From assembly GCF_018860155.1 (NCBI RefSeq), contig NZ_JAHKNI010000013.1:186001-250000 (forward strand): a stretch of DNA of 64,000 nucleotides. The letters are read 5' to 3'. This DNA is from Nocardia albiluteola. GTDB lineage: Bacteria > Actinomycetota > Actinomycetes > Mycobacteriales > Mycobacteriaceae. The notes under the pieces were generated by a model. That model was not told the origin of the DNA, did no database searches, and saw only the letters and a program-made list of their open reading frames with translations. This document shows, in pieces, positions 53,504 to 61,085 of the stretch (position 1 is the first letter of the stretch; every line of letters begins with the position of its first letter). Position numbers and translations under genes: made by a program.

Positions 53504-54175
53504 TCAGAATCCGGACATCAGGCGGCGCCACTGGGCCGCGGCCGAATACTTGGCGGTGACCGATCCGAACCGCACCCGTCCGTGCACGACCACGTGCAGC
53601 GGGCCGAGCGGTGGGCCGGTGCGCGCCTTGTTGTTCGCGCTGGATCCGATCAGGTCGAGGCCGTTGAGATCGACGGTGGCCGCCGGCGGCAGGATCAGCG
53701 TCAGGGAGGAGCAGAAGTCGTCCATCCGTAGCTCCACCACCTGGGTGGACATCACGGCCTGGGTGAAATCCAGCGTGACGCCGGACATGTGGTTGTTCAG
53801 GTACATCGAGGGCGGAACCTGCCAGGCGCCCTTGCGGTTCACCGAGGACATCCGGGCGCGGATGACGGTTCCGGGCGCGGACCGCGGGCCCTTGGCATAG
53901 GTCGGCGGTGCCGGATTCGGCTGACCGATCAGGCGGATGCCCGGCAGATCGATCAGGACCGCATTGAGCTCGCCGCGCGTCTTCGCGGCCAGCGCGGTGT
54001 CCATCCGCTCGGTGAACTCCCCCAGCGACAGCATGCCCAGGCCCACCGCACGCTGCAGCAGCATCCCGACGTGGTCGCGCTCGCCGTCGGAGACCCGCAG
54101 ATCCCGATCGCCCACCGCACCCCCGGCGTCGGCCTTGGGCGCGGCGCCAGCAGCGGAAACCGTTTCACCAGCCAT
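53504..54175 (-). CDS. DUF1707 domain protein (SHOCT-like)
   Basis: 223 residues from ATG 54175, 7 nt after TAGCCT. The N-terminal 'DRDLRVSDGERDHVGMLLQR' and 'GMLSLGEFTERMDTALAAKT' are the DUF1707 start: an R-V-S-D-x-E-R helix and a (G)-x-L-x-L-x-E-F-x-E-R helix. The C-terminal half is beta-rich ('LTLILPPAATVDLNGLDLIG'), like the cell-wall-active-antibiotic-response domain (DUF2154-like). Function unknown; a small regulatory/sensing protein is likely. It precedes a two-component regulator gene on the same strand. Confidence 0.82.
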   Translation of the reverse strand: MAGETVSAAGAAPKADAGGAVGDRDLRVSDGERDHVGMLLQRAVGLGMLSLGEFTERMDTALAAKTRGELNAVLIDLPGIRLIGQPNPAPPTYAKGPRSAPGTVIRARMSSVNRKGAWQVPPSMYLNNHMSGVTLDFTQAVMSTQVVELRMDDFCSSLTLILPPAATVDLNGLDLIGSSANNKARTGPPLGPLHVVVHGRVRFGSVTAKYSAAAQWRRLMSGF

Positions 54176-54182
54176 GACACCG

Positions 54183-54188
54183 AGGCTA
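54183..54188 (-). promoter_or_regulatory. -10 hexamer of the DUF1707 gene
   Basis: TAGCCT on the minus strand with a 7-nt spacer to ATG 54175. Confidence 0.55.
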
Positions 54189-54298
54189 CCGACGCCGCGG
54201 GGCCCGCACATCAGGGCAATCCCTGAGGTTGCACCCCGTTCGTCCCGCATGCTCCGGCCGGATCGCCCGGACCGGCTCGGTGCCTGAACGGCCGGGCC

Positions 54299-54350
54299 TT
54301 ATTCCAATCCCTGCTCGATGGCATAGCGGTGAGTGCGCTGTAGCTCGACG
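54299..54350 (-). repeat. Duplicated 3' end of the response-regulator gene
   Basis: Read on the minus strand it encodes 'VELQRTHRYAIEQGLE' and a TAA stop, against 'VELTRYAIEHGLE' and TAA at the real gene end (54352-54400). It is a diverged copy of the last 13 codons, placed directly after the stop. Confidence 0.8.
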
Positions 54351-54351
54351 C

Positions 54352-55011
54352 TTACTCCAGTCCGTGCTCGATGGCATAGCGAGTGAGCTCGACACGGTTC
54401 GCAAGCTGCAACTTACGCAGCGTGGCCTGCACATGGTTCTCCACCGTCCGATGGCTCACGGTCAGGCGGGTGGCTATCTGCTTGGCGGACAGGCCCTTGG
54501 CGACCAGGCGCAGCACCTCGGTCTCCCGATCGGTCAGGGCCGGAGTGTCCCGCTCGGCCGGGGCGTTGGCGATGCGCCGGAATTCACCGAGAACCAGCCC
54601 GGCCAGGCCCGGGGTGAAGACCGCCTGACCGGCGGCGGTGGCGCGCACGGCGGCGATCAGCTCGGCCGCCGAGGCACTCTTGACCAGATACCCGAGGGCG
54701 CCGGCCTTGATCGCGTCGAGCACATCGGCGCGCTCGGCCGACGCCGACAGCACCAGCACCCGGCTGCGCGGGGATACCCGCAGCACCTCGGTGGTGGCCA
54801 GGGCGCCGTTGCCATCGGGCAGCTGCATGTCCATCAGCACCACGTCCGGCCGCACCGCCGCGGCCCGGCGGGTGGCGGTGGCGACCCCGTCCGCGGTCGC
54901 GGTCACCGTGTATCCGGCCTCGGTCAGATCTCGGGACACCCCGTCCCGCCACATCGGATGGTCGTCGACCACCATTACCGAGATCGCCTGCGGCACACCG
55001 TCGTCGGTCAT
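54352..55011 (-). CDS. NarL/LuxR-type response regulator
   Basis: 219 residues from ATG 55011. Receiver domain: 'ISVMVVDDHPMWRDGVSRDL' (acidic pocket D-D), phosphoacceptor Asp in 'DVVLMDMQLPDGNG', and 'GYLVKSASAAELIAAVRA' with the Lys. The LuxR/GerE helix-turn-helix follows: 'LTDRETEVLRLVAKGLSAKQ' and 'ATRLTVSHRTVENHVQATLR'. It would be phosphorylated by the kinase at 55008-56327, whose stop overlaps this ATG (ATGA), and then act as a DNA-binding regulator. Targets unknown. Confidence 0.94.
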   Translation of the reverse strand: MTDDGVPQAISVMVVDDHPMWRDGVSRDLTEAGYTVTATADGVATATRRAAAVRPDVVLMDMQLPDGNGALATTEVLRVSPRSRVLVLSASAERADVLDAIKAGALGYLVKSASAAELIAAVRATAAGQAVFTPGLAGLVLGEFRRIANAPAERDTPALTDRETEVLRLVAKGLSAKQIATRLTVSHRTVENHVQATLRKLQLANRVELTRYAIEHGLE

Positions 55012-56327
55012 GTCATCACCCTCCGGCCGGGCCGCCCGCGCGGTACCCGGAATTCCCATTCGGTCCCCTCGTCGGTGCGCAGCCGCGCGACGCCGCCCAG
55101 CGCGGCGATCCGCCCGAGGATCGAGTGCGAGACCCCCATCCTGCCCTCGGCGGCGGCCGCGTCCAGGCGCCCCGGCGCGATACCCGGGCCGTCGTCGCGC
55201 ACGCTGAGAATCAGCTCGTCGCCGGTATCCTCCAGCAGCACATAGGCTTTCGCGCCGGATCCGCCGTGCCGCACGGTGTTGGACAGGGCCGCGGCGACCG
55301 CCGCGGACAGCTCCCGCGCCACCGCCCCCGCGACGGGCACCGGATCGCCGGGCGCGGAAACGAAGACCGACGGCGTGGCCTGGACGGCCAGCAACGGACG
55401 CAGATCCTCCTGGGCCGCACCGCAATCCGAGCCACGCAACGCTTCCGGGCTCGGCGCGGCGCCCTGCTCGGACAGCAGCACCCGCAGCGCCACCTCCTGC
55501 TCGCTCGCCCGATTCGCCAATTCCGCTGTCGCACCGCCGATCTCGGTGCCTCGCCGGGTGATATAGCTGAGCACCTGCAGCACCCCGTCGTGCACCTCCC
55601 GCGACAGGCGCTCACGCTCGCGGGTGGCGGCGGCCAGCAGCGTGGCCCGCTGCAGCTGGCGCTGGGCGCGGCGGGCGGTATTGGCGGCCAGGCCCAGCGC
55701 CAGTCCGACCGAGACCAGCATCGGCGCGGTCGCATCGGCCCACAGATCCAATTCCCATTGCGCCCGAACGGCAATGCTCACCGCCGAGATCAGTATCCCC
55801 GACAGCACCCCGCCGACCGGACCGGTCAAGATCGCCGCGGAGATCACCACATTGGCCGCCCACATGGTGGTCGGAAGGGTCTGATGGCCGTGAAACCACC
55901 CGTAGCCGGCGACCACGCGGGTGGCCGCCATCAGCGCGATCACCACCACGTGATCCCCGATCACCACCGCCGTACACAGCCGGACGATCCCGGGGCCCGA
56001 CGACGGCAGTCCGCGTAACCACGCGGAGCCCTCGGAGGCACCACCGGCGGACAGCAGCACCGCCGAGACGATCGACCAGACCACCAGCACACCGATCAGC
56101 ACCCAACTCAGCCCCGGACGGGTGTAGTGCGGCACCGAGGCGATCTGCTGGCCGATCGCATACACCAACGTCACCAGGCGAAATGCTTGAGCCGCACGCC
56201 AGAGGGGCACGGTCGCCACCGCATCGGACGCGGACTCCGCGGCATCGGCGCGGCGCATCGTCACGCCGTCGTCACGAGGATTACGGGAATGCCGTTGCCA
56301 CACAGCGGATTCGCGGTCAATCGACAT
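55008..56327 (-). CDS. Sensor histidine kinase (NarL-partner type)
   Basis: 439 residues from ATG 56327. N-terminal half: about 5-6 membrane helices with no large outer domain (DUF5931-like input). HisKA_3 motif 'RERERLSREVHDGVLQVLSY' with the phospho-His in R-E-V-H-D, then the ATPase region 'AALSNTVRHGGSGAKAYVLL' (N box) and 'ILSVRDDGPGIAPGRLDAAA' (G1). The start overlaps the AI-2E transporter gene end (11 bp), so transporter, kinase and regulator are one operon. MRR at 56258 is an alternative start. Confidence 0.92.
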   Translation of the reverse strand: MSIDRESAVWQRHSRNPRDDGVTMRRADAAESASDAVATVPLWRAAQAFRLVTLVYAIGQQIASVPHYTRPGLSWVLIGVLVVWSIVSAVLLSAGGASEGSAWLRGLPSSGPGIVRLCTAVVIGDHVVVIALMAATRVVAGYGWFHGHQTLPTTMWAANVVISAAILTGPVGGVLSGILISAVSIAVRAQWELDLWADATAPMLVSVGLALGLAANTARRAQRQLQRATLLAAATRERERLSREVHDGVLQVLSYITRRGTEIGGATAELANRASEQEVALRVLLSEQGAAPSPEALRGSDCGAAQEDLRPLLAVQATPSVFVSAPGDPVPVAGAVARELSAAVAAALSNTVRHGGSGAKAYVLLEDTGDELILSVRDDGPGIAPGRLDAAAAEGRMGVSHSILGRIAALGGVARLRTDEGTEWEFRVPRGRPGRRVMT

Positions 56328-57621
56328 CGCCGCGCTCGGCGGCCAACCCGGATTCGCCCGCATCGGATCGCGCATCGGACACGATGGCATCCGCGCTCGG
56401 CGCGGGCACGGTGTACTTGTCCGGATCCGGCGTGTCCGGCTCGGCGTGGAACATGGGCGTGCCCGGCGATCCGCTGTGGAGCTCCTGGTACAGCTCATCC
56501 GAATTACCGGCCAGCAGTGAGTGGATCGCGGTATTCATCACCGCGGCGAAGGGCACCGCCAGCAGACCGCCGACCAGCCCGTACAGCACCACACCCGTGG
56601 TGATCGCCAACACCACCGCCAGCGGGTGGATCCGCACCGCGCGCCCCATCACCAGCGGTTGCAGCACATGGCTTTCCAGCTGCATCACCGCGATCGTGAT
56701 GCCCAGCACGATCAGCGCCGTGACCAGCCCCTTGGTCATCAGGGCCAGGAAGACCGCGATGGACCCGGCCAGCAGCGAACCGACGATCGGGATGAATGCG
56801 CCGATGAACACCAGCGTGGCCAGCGGCAGGGCCAGCGGCACCGAGAGAATCGCCAGGCCCGTGCCGATGCCGATGGCATCCACCGCGGCCACGACGACCG
56901 TCGCGCGCACGAATCCGATCAGCGATCCGAAGCCCAAGCGCCCGGCGGTGCGCACCCGCTCGCGCTGTGGGGTCGGCACCACCCGAGTGACGAAGTTCCA
57001 GATCTGATCGCCGCCGTACAGGAAGAAGATCAGGATGAACAGGGTCAGGAAGGCGCCGGTCAGGAACTCGCCGATCGCGGCGGCGGTGGTCAGCGCGCCG
57101 CTGGTCAGCGCGGACTGGTTCTGTTCCAGGGTCTTGACGATGGTGTTGCCCGCGTTGTTGATCTGATCGGTGCTCAGGTGCAGCGGGCCGTTGATGAGCC
57201 AGTCCTGCACGGTGTGGACGCTGGTCTTGAATTCGTCGGCCAGCTGCGGCACACCGGTCACGATCTGCTCGATGACGAAGGTGAACAGTCCGGCGATCAC
57301 CCCGAGTGAGCCGACCAGCGCGACGAACACGCCGACGGCGCGCGGCAGGCCCAGTCGCTGCAGCAGATTCACCAGGGGCACGAGCAGCGCCGCGGCCAGC
57401 AGTGCGATGGCCACCGGGATCACCACGGTCGCCAGCCTGCGGGAGATATATCCGATCACGACGACGGACAGCACCAGGATCAGCAGCCGCCAGCACCATT
57501 CGGCGGCCACCCGCACGAAGGGATGAACCGAATCGGCCGCGGTCCGCCGCACCGCCCCGCCGCCGGGTGCCGCGGCGCCCGCGTCGCCGGATGTGCCCCC
57601 GCCCGAACCCACGTCAGTCAC
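56317..57621 (-). CDS. AI-2E family transporter (Rv0205-like)
   Basis: 434 residues from GTG 57621, 7 nt after TAGGCT. Eight hydrophobic helices of the AI-2E/YdbO-like family (PF01594): 'RRLATVVIPVAIALLAAALL', 'GLPRAVGVFVALVGSL', 'LTLFILIFFLYGGDQIWNF' and the conserved 'VFIGAFIPIVGSLLAGSIAV', 'HVLQPLVMGRAVRIHPLAVV'. The C-terminal 70 residues are polar. Substrate unknown; it is not necessarily an AI-2 exporter. It sits next to mmpL3 as in Mtb and is joined to a sensor kinase, which could link transport and signalling. Confidence 0.9.
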   Translation of the reverse strand: MTDVGSGGGTSGDAGAAAPGGGAVRRTAADSVHPFVRVAAEWCWRLLILVLSVVVIGYISRRLATVVIPVAIALLAAALLVPLVNLLQRLGLPRAVGVFVALVGSLGVIAGLFTFVIEQIVTGVPQLADEFKTSVHTVQDWLINGPLHLSTDQINNAGNTIVKTLEQNQSALTSGALTTAAAIGEFLTGAFLTLFILIFFLYGGDQIWNFVTRVVPTPQRERVRTAGRLGFGSLIGFVRATVVVAAVDAIGIGTGLAILSVPLALPLATLVFIGAFIPIVGSLLAGSIAVFLALMTKGLVTALIVLGITIAVMQLESHVLQPLVMGRAVRIHPLAVVLAITTGVVLYGLVGGLLAVPFAAVMNTAIHSLLAGNSDELYQELHSGSPGTPMFHAEPDTPDPDKYTVPAPSADAIVSDARSDAGESGLAAERGDVD

Positions 57622-57628
57622 CCGGCCG

Positions 57629-57634
57629 AGCCTA
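57629..57634 (-). promoter_or_regulatory. -10 hexamer of the AI-2E/two-component operon
   Basis: TAGGCT on the minus strand with a 7-nt spacer to GTG 57621. Confidence 0.6.
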
Positions 57635-57670
57635 TCGGTCCGGCTCACGGCTGGCACGTGACATGGGCTA

Positions 57671-57711
57671 CGGTGGGCCGGGCGAGCCCGCGGTGCCGGC
57701 GGGGTGGGTAA
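57671..57711. repeat. Inverted copy of the dispersed TTACCCACCCC repeat
   Basis: Read on the minus strand: TTACCCACCCCGCCGGC followed by a GC-rich part and CCCACCG. It resembles the pair at 19769-19852 and lies between divergent genes. Confidence 0.6.
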
Positions 57712-57735
57712 GCACGACGAACCGCCGCAGGACGC

Positions 57736-57741
57736 TAGATT
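57736..57741 (+). promoter_or_regulatory. -10 hexamer of the cyclase leader ORF
   Basis: TAGATT with a 7-nt spacer to GTG 57749. Confidence 0.6.
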
Positions 57742-57748
57742 GGTGACC

Positions 57749-57799
57749 GTGTCCGCCCCCGGAGATGCCTTGTCGATCACACTACCGACCCGTCGGTGA
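57749..57799 (+). CDS. Putative 16-codon leader peptide of the cyclase gene
   Basis: GTG 57749 lies 7 nt after TAGATT, the leaderless geometry used across this window. It encodes MSAPGDALSITLPTRR and its TGA (57797-57799) overlaps the GTG start of the cyclase (57796). The cyclase GTG itself lacks a strong ribosome site, so translation of the leader could deliver ribosomes to it. No ligand or stalling motif is evident; the Pro-Thr-Arg-Arg end is notable. Confidence 0.45.
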   Translation: MSAPGDALSITLPTRR

Positions 57800-59370
57800 G
57801 TGCGATGGATGCTGCACACCTCGAGGCGGTCAGGCGGACCATGCACACGCGCTGGCCGCTCTACCTGGCATCGATGCTGGCCGCCAACGCCTTCGGCGCG
57901 ATTCTGGTGTGGGCCTTCATCCAGTACGGACTTCCCTCCCCGGAGGGTGCCCCCACCGGCGTGCGGCGCACCGGCCTGCTGGTTCCCGGACTGGTCTTCG
58001 TGATCGGCGGCGTGCTCAGCCTGACGGCGTCGGCGTTGATGCTGCGGCCGGTCATGCGCTGGCAGGTGCGTGGCGGGCCGCCGAGCCGCCAGGAGCAGAT
58101 GGCCGCGCTGCACGCCCCGCTGCGCCAGGCCATCGTCCATCTGACGCTCTGGCTGGTGGGCGGTGCGGTACTGGCCGCGACGATCATCGTGGACACCCCG
58201 CAGCTGGCCGGCGCGGTCATCGTGACCGAATGTATGGCCGCCACCATCGTCTTCGGCTTCACCTACATGCTGGGCGAGCGGATTCTGCGCCCGGTCGCCG
58301 CGCACGCGCTCTCGGTGGGCAGCTTCGATCACACCCTCACCCCCGGCGTCGGCACCCGCATGGCCATGACCTGGGGCATGGGCACGTTCGCACCGGTCAT
58401 CGCGATCGTGCTGCTGTGCACCACCCAGATCACCTCGCAGGTGCACTTCTCGGCGCAGTCGCTGGCGGTGTCGATCCTGCTGCTGTGCGGCGTGGTGATC
58501 ATGCAGGCGCTGGCCCTGTCCATGCTGACCGCCTCCAGCATCTCCGATCCCGTGCGCCAGCTCTCCCAGGCCATCGACCGGGTGCAGGAGGGCGCCCGGG
58601 ATGTGCAGGTCGAGGTGTTCGACGGCTCCGAGATCGGGCTGCTGCAGGTCGGTTTCAACCGGATGATGGGCGAGGCCGCGCAGCGCCGCGAGCTGCAGGA
58701 GCTGTTCGGCCAGCACGTCGGGGAGGAGGTGGCCCGGCGGGCGCTGGAGTACGGCACCGAACTGGGCGGTGAAACCCGGTTCGTGGCAGTGTTGTTCGTG
58801 GACATGGTCGGCTCCACCGCGACCGCGGCCGAACGGCCGCCGACCGAGGTGGTCAGCCTGCTCAACGAATTCTTCCGGATCGTGGTGGATGTGATCGACC
58901 GGCACAACGGGCTGATCAACAAGTTCGTCGGCGACGCCGCGCTGGCCATCTTCGGTGCGCCGCTGGACCGGCCCGATGCGCCGACCGCGGCGCTGGCCGC
59001 CGCGCGGGACCTGCGCGAGGCGCTGCGGGAGGTGCCCGGCCTGGACATCGGCATCGGCGTCTCGGCGGGGCTGGCGGTCGCCGGAAATATCGGTGCGGCC
59101 AATCGTTTCGAGTACACGGTGATCGGCGATCCGGTCAACGAGGCATCCCGCCTGACCGAACTGGCCAAGGACCGGCCCGAGCGGGTGCTGACCTCCGGCA
59201 GCGCGCTGTACTTCGCCGACCTGGACGAACAGGAGCTGTGGGAGTCCGGCGACGAGGTGCAGCTGCGCGGGCGGCGCCGCAAGACCAGGCTCGCCTGGCC
59301 CCGGGGGGCGGCCGAGGACATCGCGCTCGATGCGGCCGGGGACACCGACGCACCATCCCCGATAGGCTGA
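57796..59370 (+). CDS. Membrane-bound class III adenylate/guanylate cyclase
   Basis: 524 residues from GTG 57796 (ATG 57805 possible). Six membrane helices, then a HAMP domain ('SISDPVRQLSQAIDRVQEGA', about residues 250-300) and the cyclase domain: 'VAVLFVDMVGSTATAAERPP' with the first metal Asp, 'NGLINKFVGDAALAIFGAPL' with the second, and 'NRFEYTVIGDPVNEASRLTE'. It would make cAMP at the membrane, signalling to CRP-like regulators. This is the Rv3645/Rv1318c-type architecture. A CRP-like site occurs at 45969. Confidence 0.92.
   Translation: MSAMDAAHLEAVRRTMHTRWPLYLASMLAANAFGAILVWAFIQYGLPSPEGAPTGVRRTGLLVPGLVFVIGGVLSLTASALMLRPVMRWQVRGGPPSRQEQMAALHAPLRQAIVHLTLWLVGGAVLAATIIVDTPQLAGAVIVTECMAATIVFGFTYMLGERILRPVAAHALSVGSFDHTLTPGVGTRMAMTWGMGTFAPVIAIVLLCTTQITSQVHFSAQSLAVSILLLCGVVIMQALALSMLTASSISDPVRQLSQAIDRVQEGARDVQVEVFDGSEIGLLQVGFNRMMGEAAQRRELQELFGQHVGEEVARRALEYGTELGGETRFVAVLFVDMVGSTATAAERPPTEVVSLLNEFFRIVVDVIDRHNGLINKFVGDAALAIFGAPLDRPDAPTAALAAARDLREALREVPGLDIGIGVSAGLAVAGNIGAANRFEYTVIGDPVNEASRLTELAKDRPERVLTSGSALYFADLDEQELWESGDEVQLRGRRRKTRLAWPRGAAEDIALDAAGDTDAPSPIG
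59363..59368 (+). promoter_or_regulatory. -10 hexamer of the YbhN-like gene
   Basis: TAGGCT, inside the end of the cyclase gene, with a 7-nt spacer to GTG 59376. It allows separate transcription of the downstream gene. Confidence 0.55.
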
Positions 59371-59375
59371 CCCCT

Positions 59376-60557
59376 GTGACGGCTCATGGCGAACCGGCTG
59401 GCCAATCCGAGCCGCTTCCGGCATCGGGTCGGCGCCGGTTCTGGTGGTTGAGATGGGTGCTCGGCGTCGCCGTCTTCGCGCTGCTGATCGCCGAGGGCGT
59501 CTACCTCTACCCGCGCCTGCACGAATCCTGGCGCAATCTCACCAGCATCCACTGGGGCTGGCTCGCGGCGTGCATCGTCACCCAGGCGATCTCCATGAGC
59601 GGATTCGGGCGGATCCAGAAGCAGCTGCTGCATGCGGGCGGGGTCCGGGTGAGCCAGCGCCGCTCGGTGTCGGTCGTCTACGGCGCGACGGCGATGGCGG
59701 TGACGCTGCCGGCCGGGCAGGTGTTCTCCGCGGCGTTCACCTACCGCCAGACCCGGCGCTGGGGCGCCAGCCCGATCGTGGCCTCCTGGCAGCTGGTGAT
59801 ATCGGGCGTGGTGGCGGCCGCGGGCCTGGCGCTGCTCGGCGTCGGCGGCGCGGTGCTGGTCGGCGATCGGGTCGGGATCTGGAAGGTCGCGCTGTCGCTG
59901 GGCGCGCTGATCCTGCTGGTGGTGGCCGGGAACTACACCTCGGGCAATCCCGGATCGCTGCGGGCGCTGCTGCGCCGAATCGTGCACCTGGTCAACCGCA
60001 TCCGGCGGCATCCGGGCGAGGCCGGGATGGACAAGGTCGACGAGATCCTGCACCAGCTCGAGGCGGTGGACCTGAACCGCCGGGACGGTGCGCTGGTCGT
60101 GGTGTGGGCGCTGATGCACCGCCTCGCCGACGTGGCGTGCCTGGCGGCGGCCTGCTACTCGGTGGGCGCACACCCGCGACTGGCCGCGCTGATGGTCGTG
60201 TTCAGCGTGGGCAAGGCGGTCGGCAGCGTCCCGTTCGCGCCGGGCGGGATCGGCACCGTCGATGCCACTCTCATCTACAGTCTCACCGCCGTCGCGGGGC
60301 TGCCGTTCGCCCAGGCGGTCGCGGTTGCGGGCCTGTACCGACTCGTCAGCCTGATTCTGGTGGCGATCATCGGCTGGATCGTGTTCGCGTTCCTGTTCCG
60401 CGGCACGCAGGCCGGCGACGCGGAGCTGGAGCAGGAGTTCGAGGAACGCTCGATGCTGCCCGAACGACGGTATCGCGGTGAGCCGCAACCGTCTCCGGAC
60501 GGTCCGGACGACTCCGACGGTCCGCCACAGCCCTCCGCCGGGCCGGATCCCGCGTAG
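59376..60557 (+). CDS. YbhN-like/LPG-synthase-type membrane protein (Rv0204c-like)
   Basis: 393 residues with about 8 helices. The 'LYPRLHESWRNLTSIHWGWL' start, 'AMAVTLPAGQVFSAAFTYRQ' and 'FAPGGIGTVDATLIYSLTAV' match the flippase-like domain family of lysylphosphatidylglycerol synthase (UPF0104), proposed to move lipids across the membrane. There is no catalytic MprF-type domain. The C-terminal 45 residues are acidic and Pro-rich. It starts 6 nt after the cyclase stop. The Mtb gene Rv0204c holds the same place near mmpL3. Confidence 0.87.
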   Translation: MTAHGEPAGQSEPLPASGRRRFWWLRWVLGVAVFALLIAEGVYLYPRLHESWRNLTSIHWGWLAACIVTQAISMSGFGRIQKQLLHAGGVRVSQRRSVSVVYGATAMAVTLPAGQVFSAAFTYRQTRRWGASPIVASWQLVISGVVAAAGLALLGVGGAVLVGDRVGIWKVALSLGALILLVVAGNYTSGNPGSLRALLRRIVHLVNRIRRHPGEAGMDKVDEILHQLEAVDLNRRDGALVVVWALMHRLADVACLAAACYSVGAHPRLAALMVVFSVGKAVGSVPFAPGGIGTVDATLIYSLTAVAGLPFAQAVAVAGLYRLVSLILVAIIGWIVFAFLFRGTQAGDAELEQEFEERSMLPERRYRGEPQPSPDGPDDSDGPPQPSAGPDPA

Positions 60558-60598
60558 CCCCGGGGTCCGGGTGCGCCCGATTCGCACGGGCCGGGCGC

Positions 60599-60604
60599 TA
60601 CTGT
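60599..60604 (+). promoter_or_regulatory. -10 hexamer of the DUF3054 gene
   Basis: TACTGT with a 7-nt spacer to GTG 60612. Confidence 0.6.
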
Positions 60605-60611
60605 TCATGGG

Positions 60612-61046
60612 GTGAAGAGACTGGTGCCGTACGTGATCGATGCCGTGCTGGTGATCGTGTTCTGCGTAATCGGGCGCAACAGCCACCACGAGGCCGTGAT
60701 CAGCGCGGGGTTGTTCCGCACGCTGTGGCCCTTCGCGGTCGGGCTGCTGCTCGGCTGGGTGGTGGCGCTGGTGATCCACGCCCAGGGCGAGAGCGAACAC
60801 CAATTCACCCCGGTGCTAGCGGAATTCGATGCCGGGGCGCTCTGGCCCGCGGGCGTCTCGGCCTGGCTGGTCACCCTGATCGGGGGCATGGTGCTGCGGG
60901 TGGTCAGCGGTCAGGGCGTCGAGTTCAGTTTCATCGTCGTCGCCGCGTCGGTGCTGGGGTTGTTCCTGCTGGGCTGGCGGGCGCTGTGGCTGGTGATCCG
61001 GCGGCGCGGTGGGGTCTCGCGCAAGGGCGCGGCGCGTCCCGAATAG
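60612..61046 (+). CDS. DUF3054 membrane protein
   Basis: 144 residues, four hydrophobic helices: 'VIDAVLVIVFCVIGRNSHHE', 'WPFAVGLLLGWVVALVIHAQ', 'AWLVTLIGGMVLRVVSG' and a C-terminal helix 'VVAASVLGLFLLGWRALW'. The G-R-x-S-H motif after helix 1 is the hallmark of DUF3054. Function unknown. Its last codons and stop are copied directly behind it (61048-61076). Leaderless start. Confidence 0.88.
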   Translation: MKRLVPYVIDAVLVIVFCVIGRNSHHEAVISAGLFRTLWPFAVGLLLGWVVALVIHAQGESEHQFTPVLAEFDAGALWPAGVSAWLVTLIGGMVLRVVSGQGVEFSFIVVAASVLGLFLLGWRALWLVIRRRGGVSRKGAARPE

Positions 61047-61076
61047 CCGCAAGGGCGCGGCGCGTCAACGAATAGC
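61020..61076 (+). repeat. Tandem duplication of the DUF3054 gene end
   Basis: CGCAAGGGCGCGGCGCGTC then CCGAATAGC (61020-61047) is repeated as the same 19 bp then AACGAATAGC (61048-61076). The first copy holds the stop codon; the second lies in the 39-bp gap to the next gene. Confidence 0.88.
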
Positions 61077-61085
61077 GCTGCGCGG

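Noticed and set aside
56317..59424. 1035-codon frame joining the AI-2E transporter with antisense of the cyclase
   Set aside because: The upstream 600 codons are a His/Arg-rich shadow of the cyclase gene; a leaderless GTG at 57621 explains the real start.
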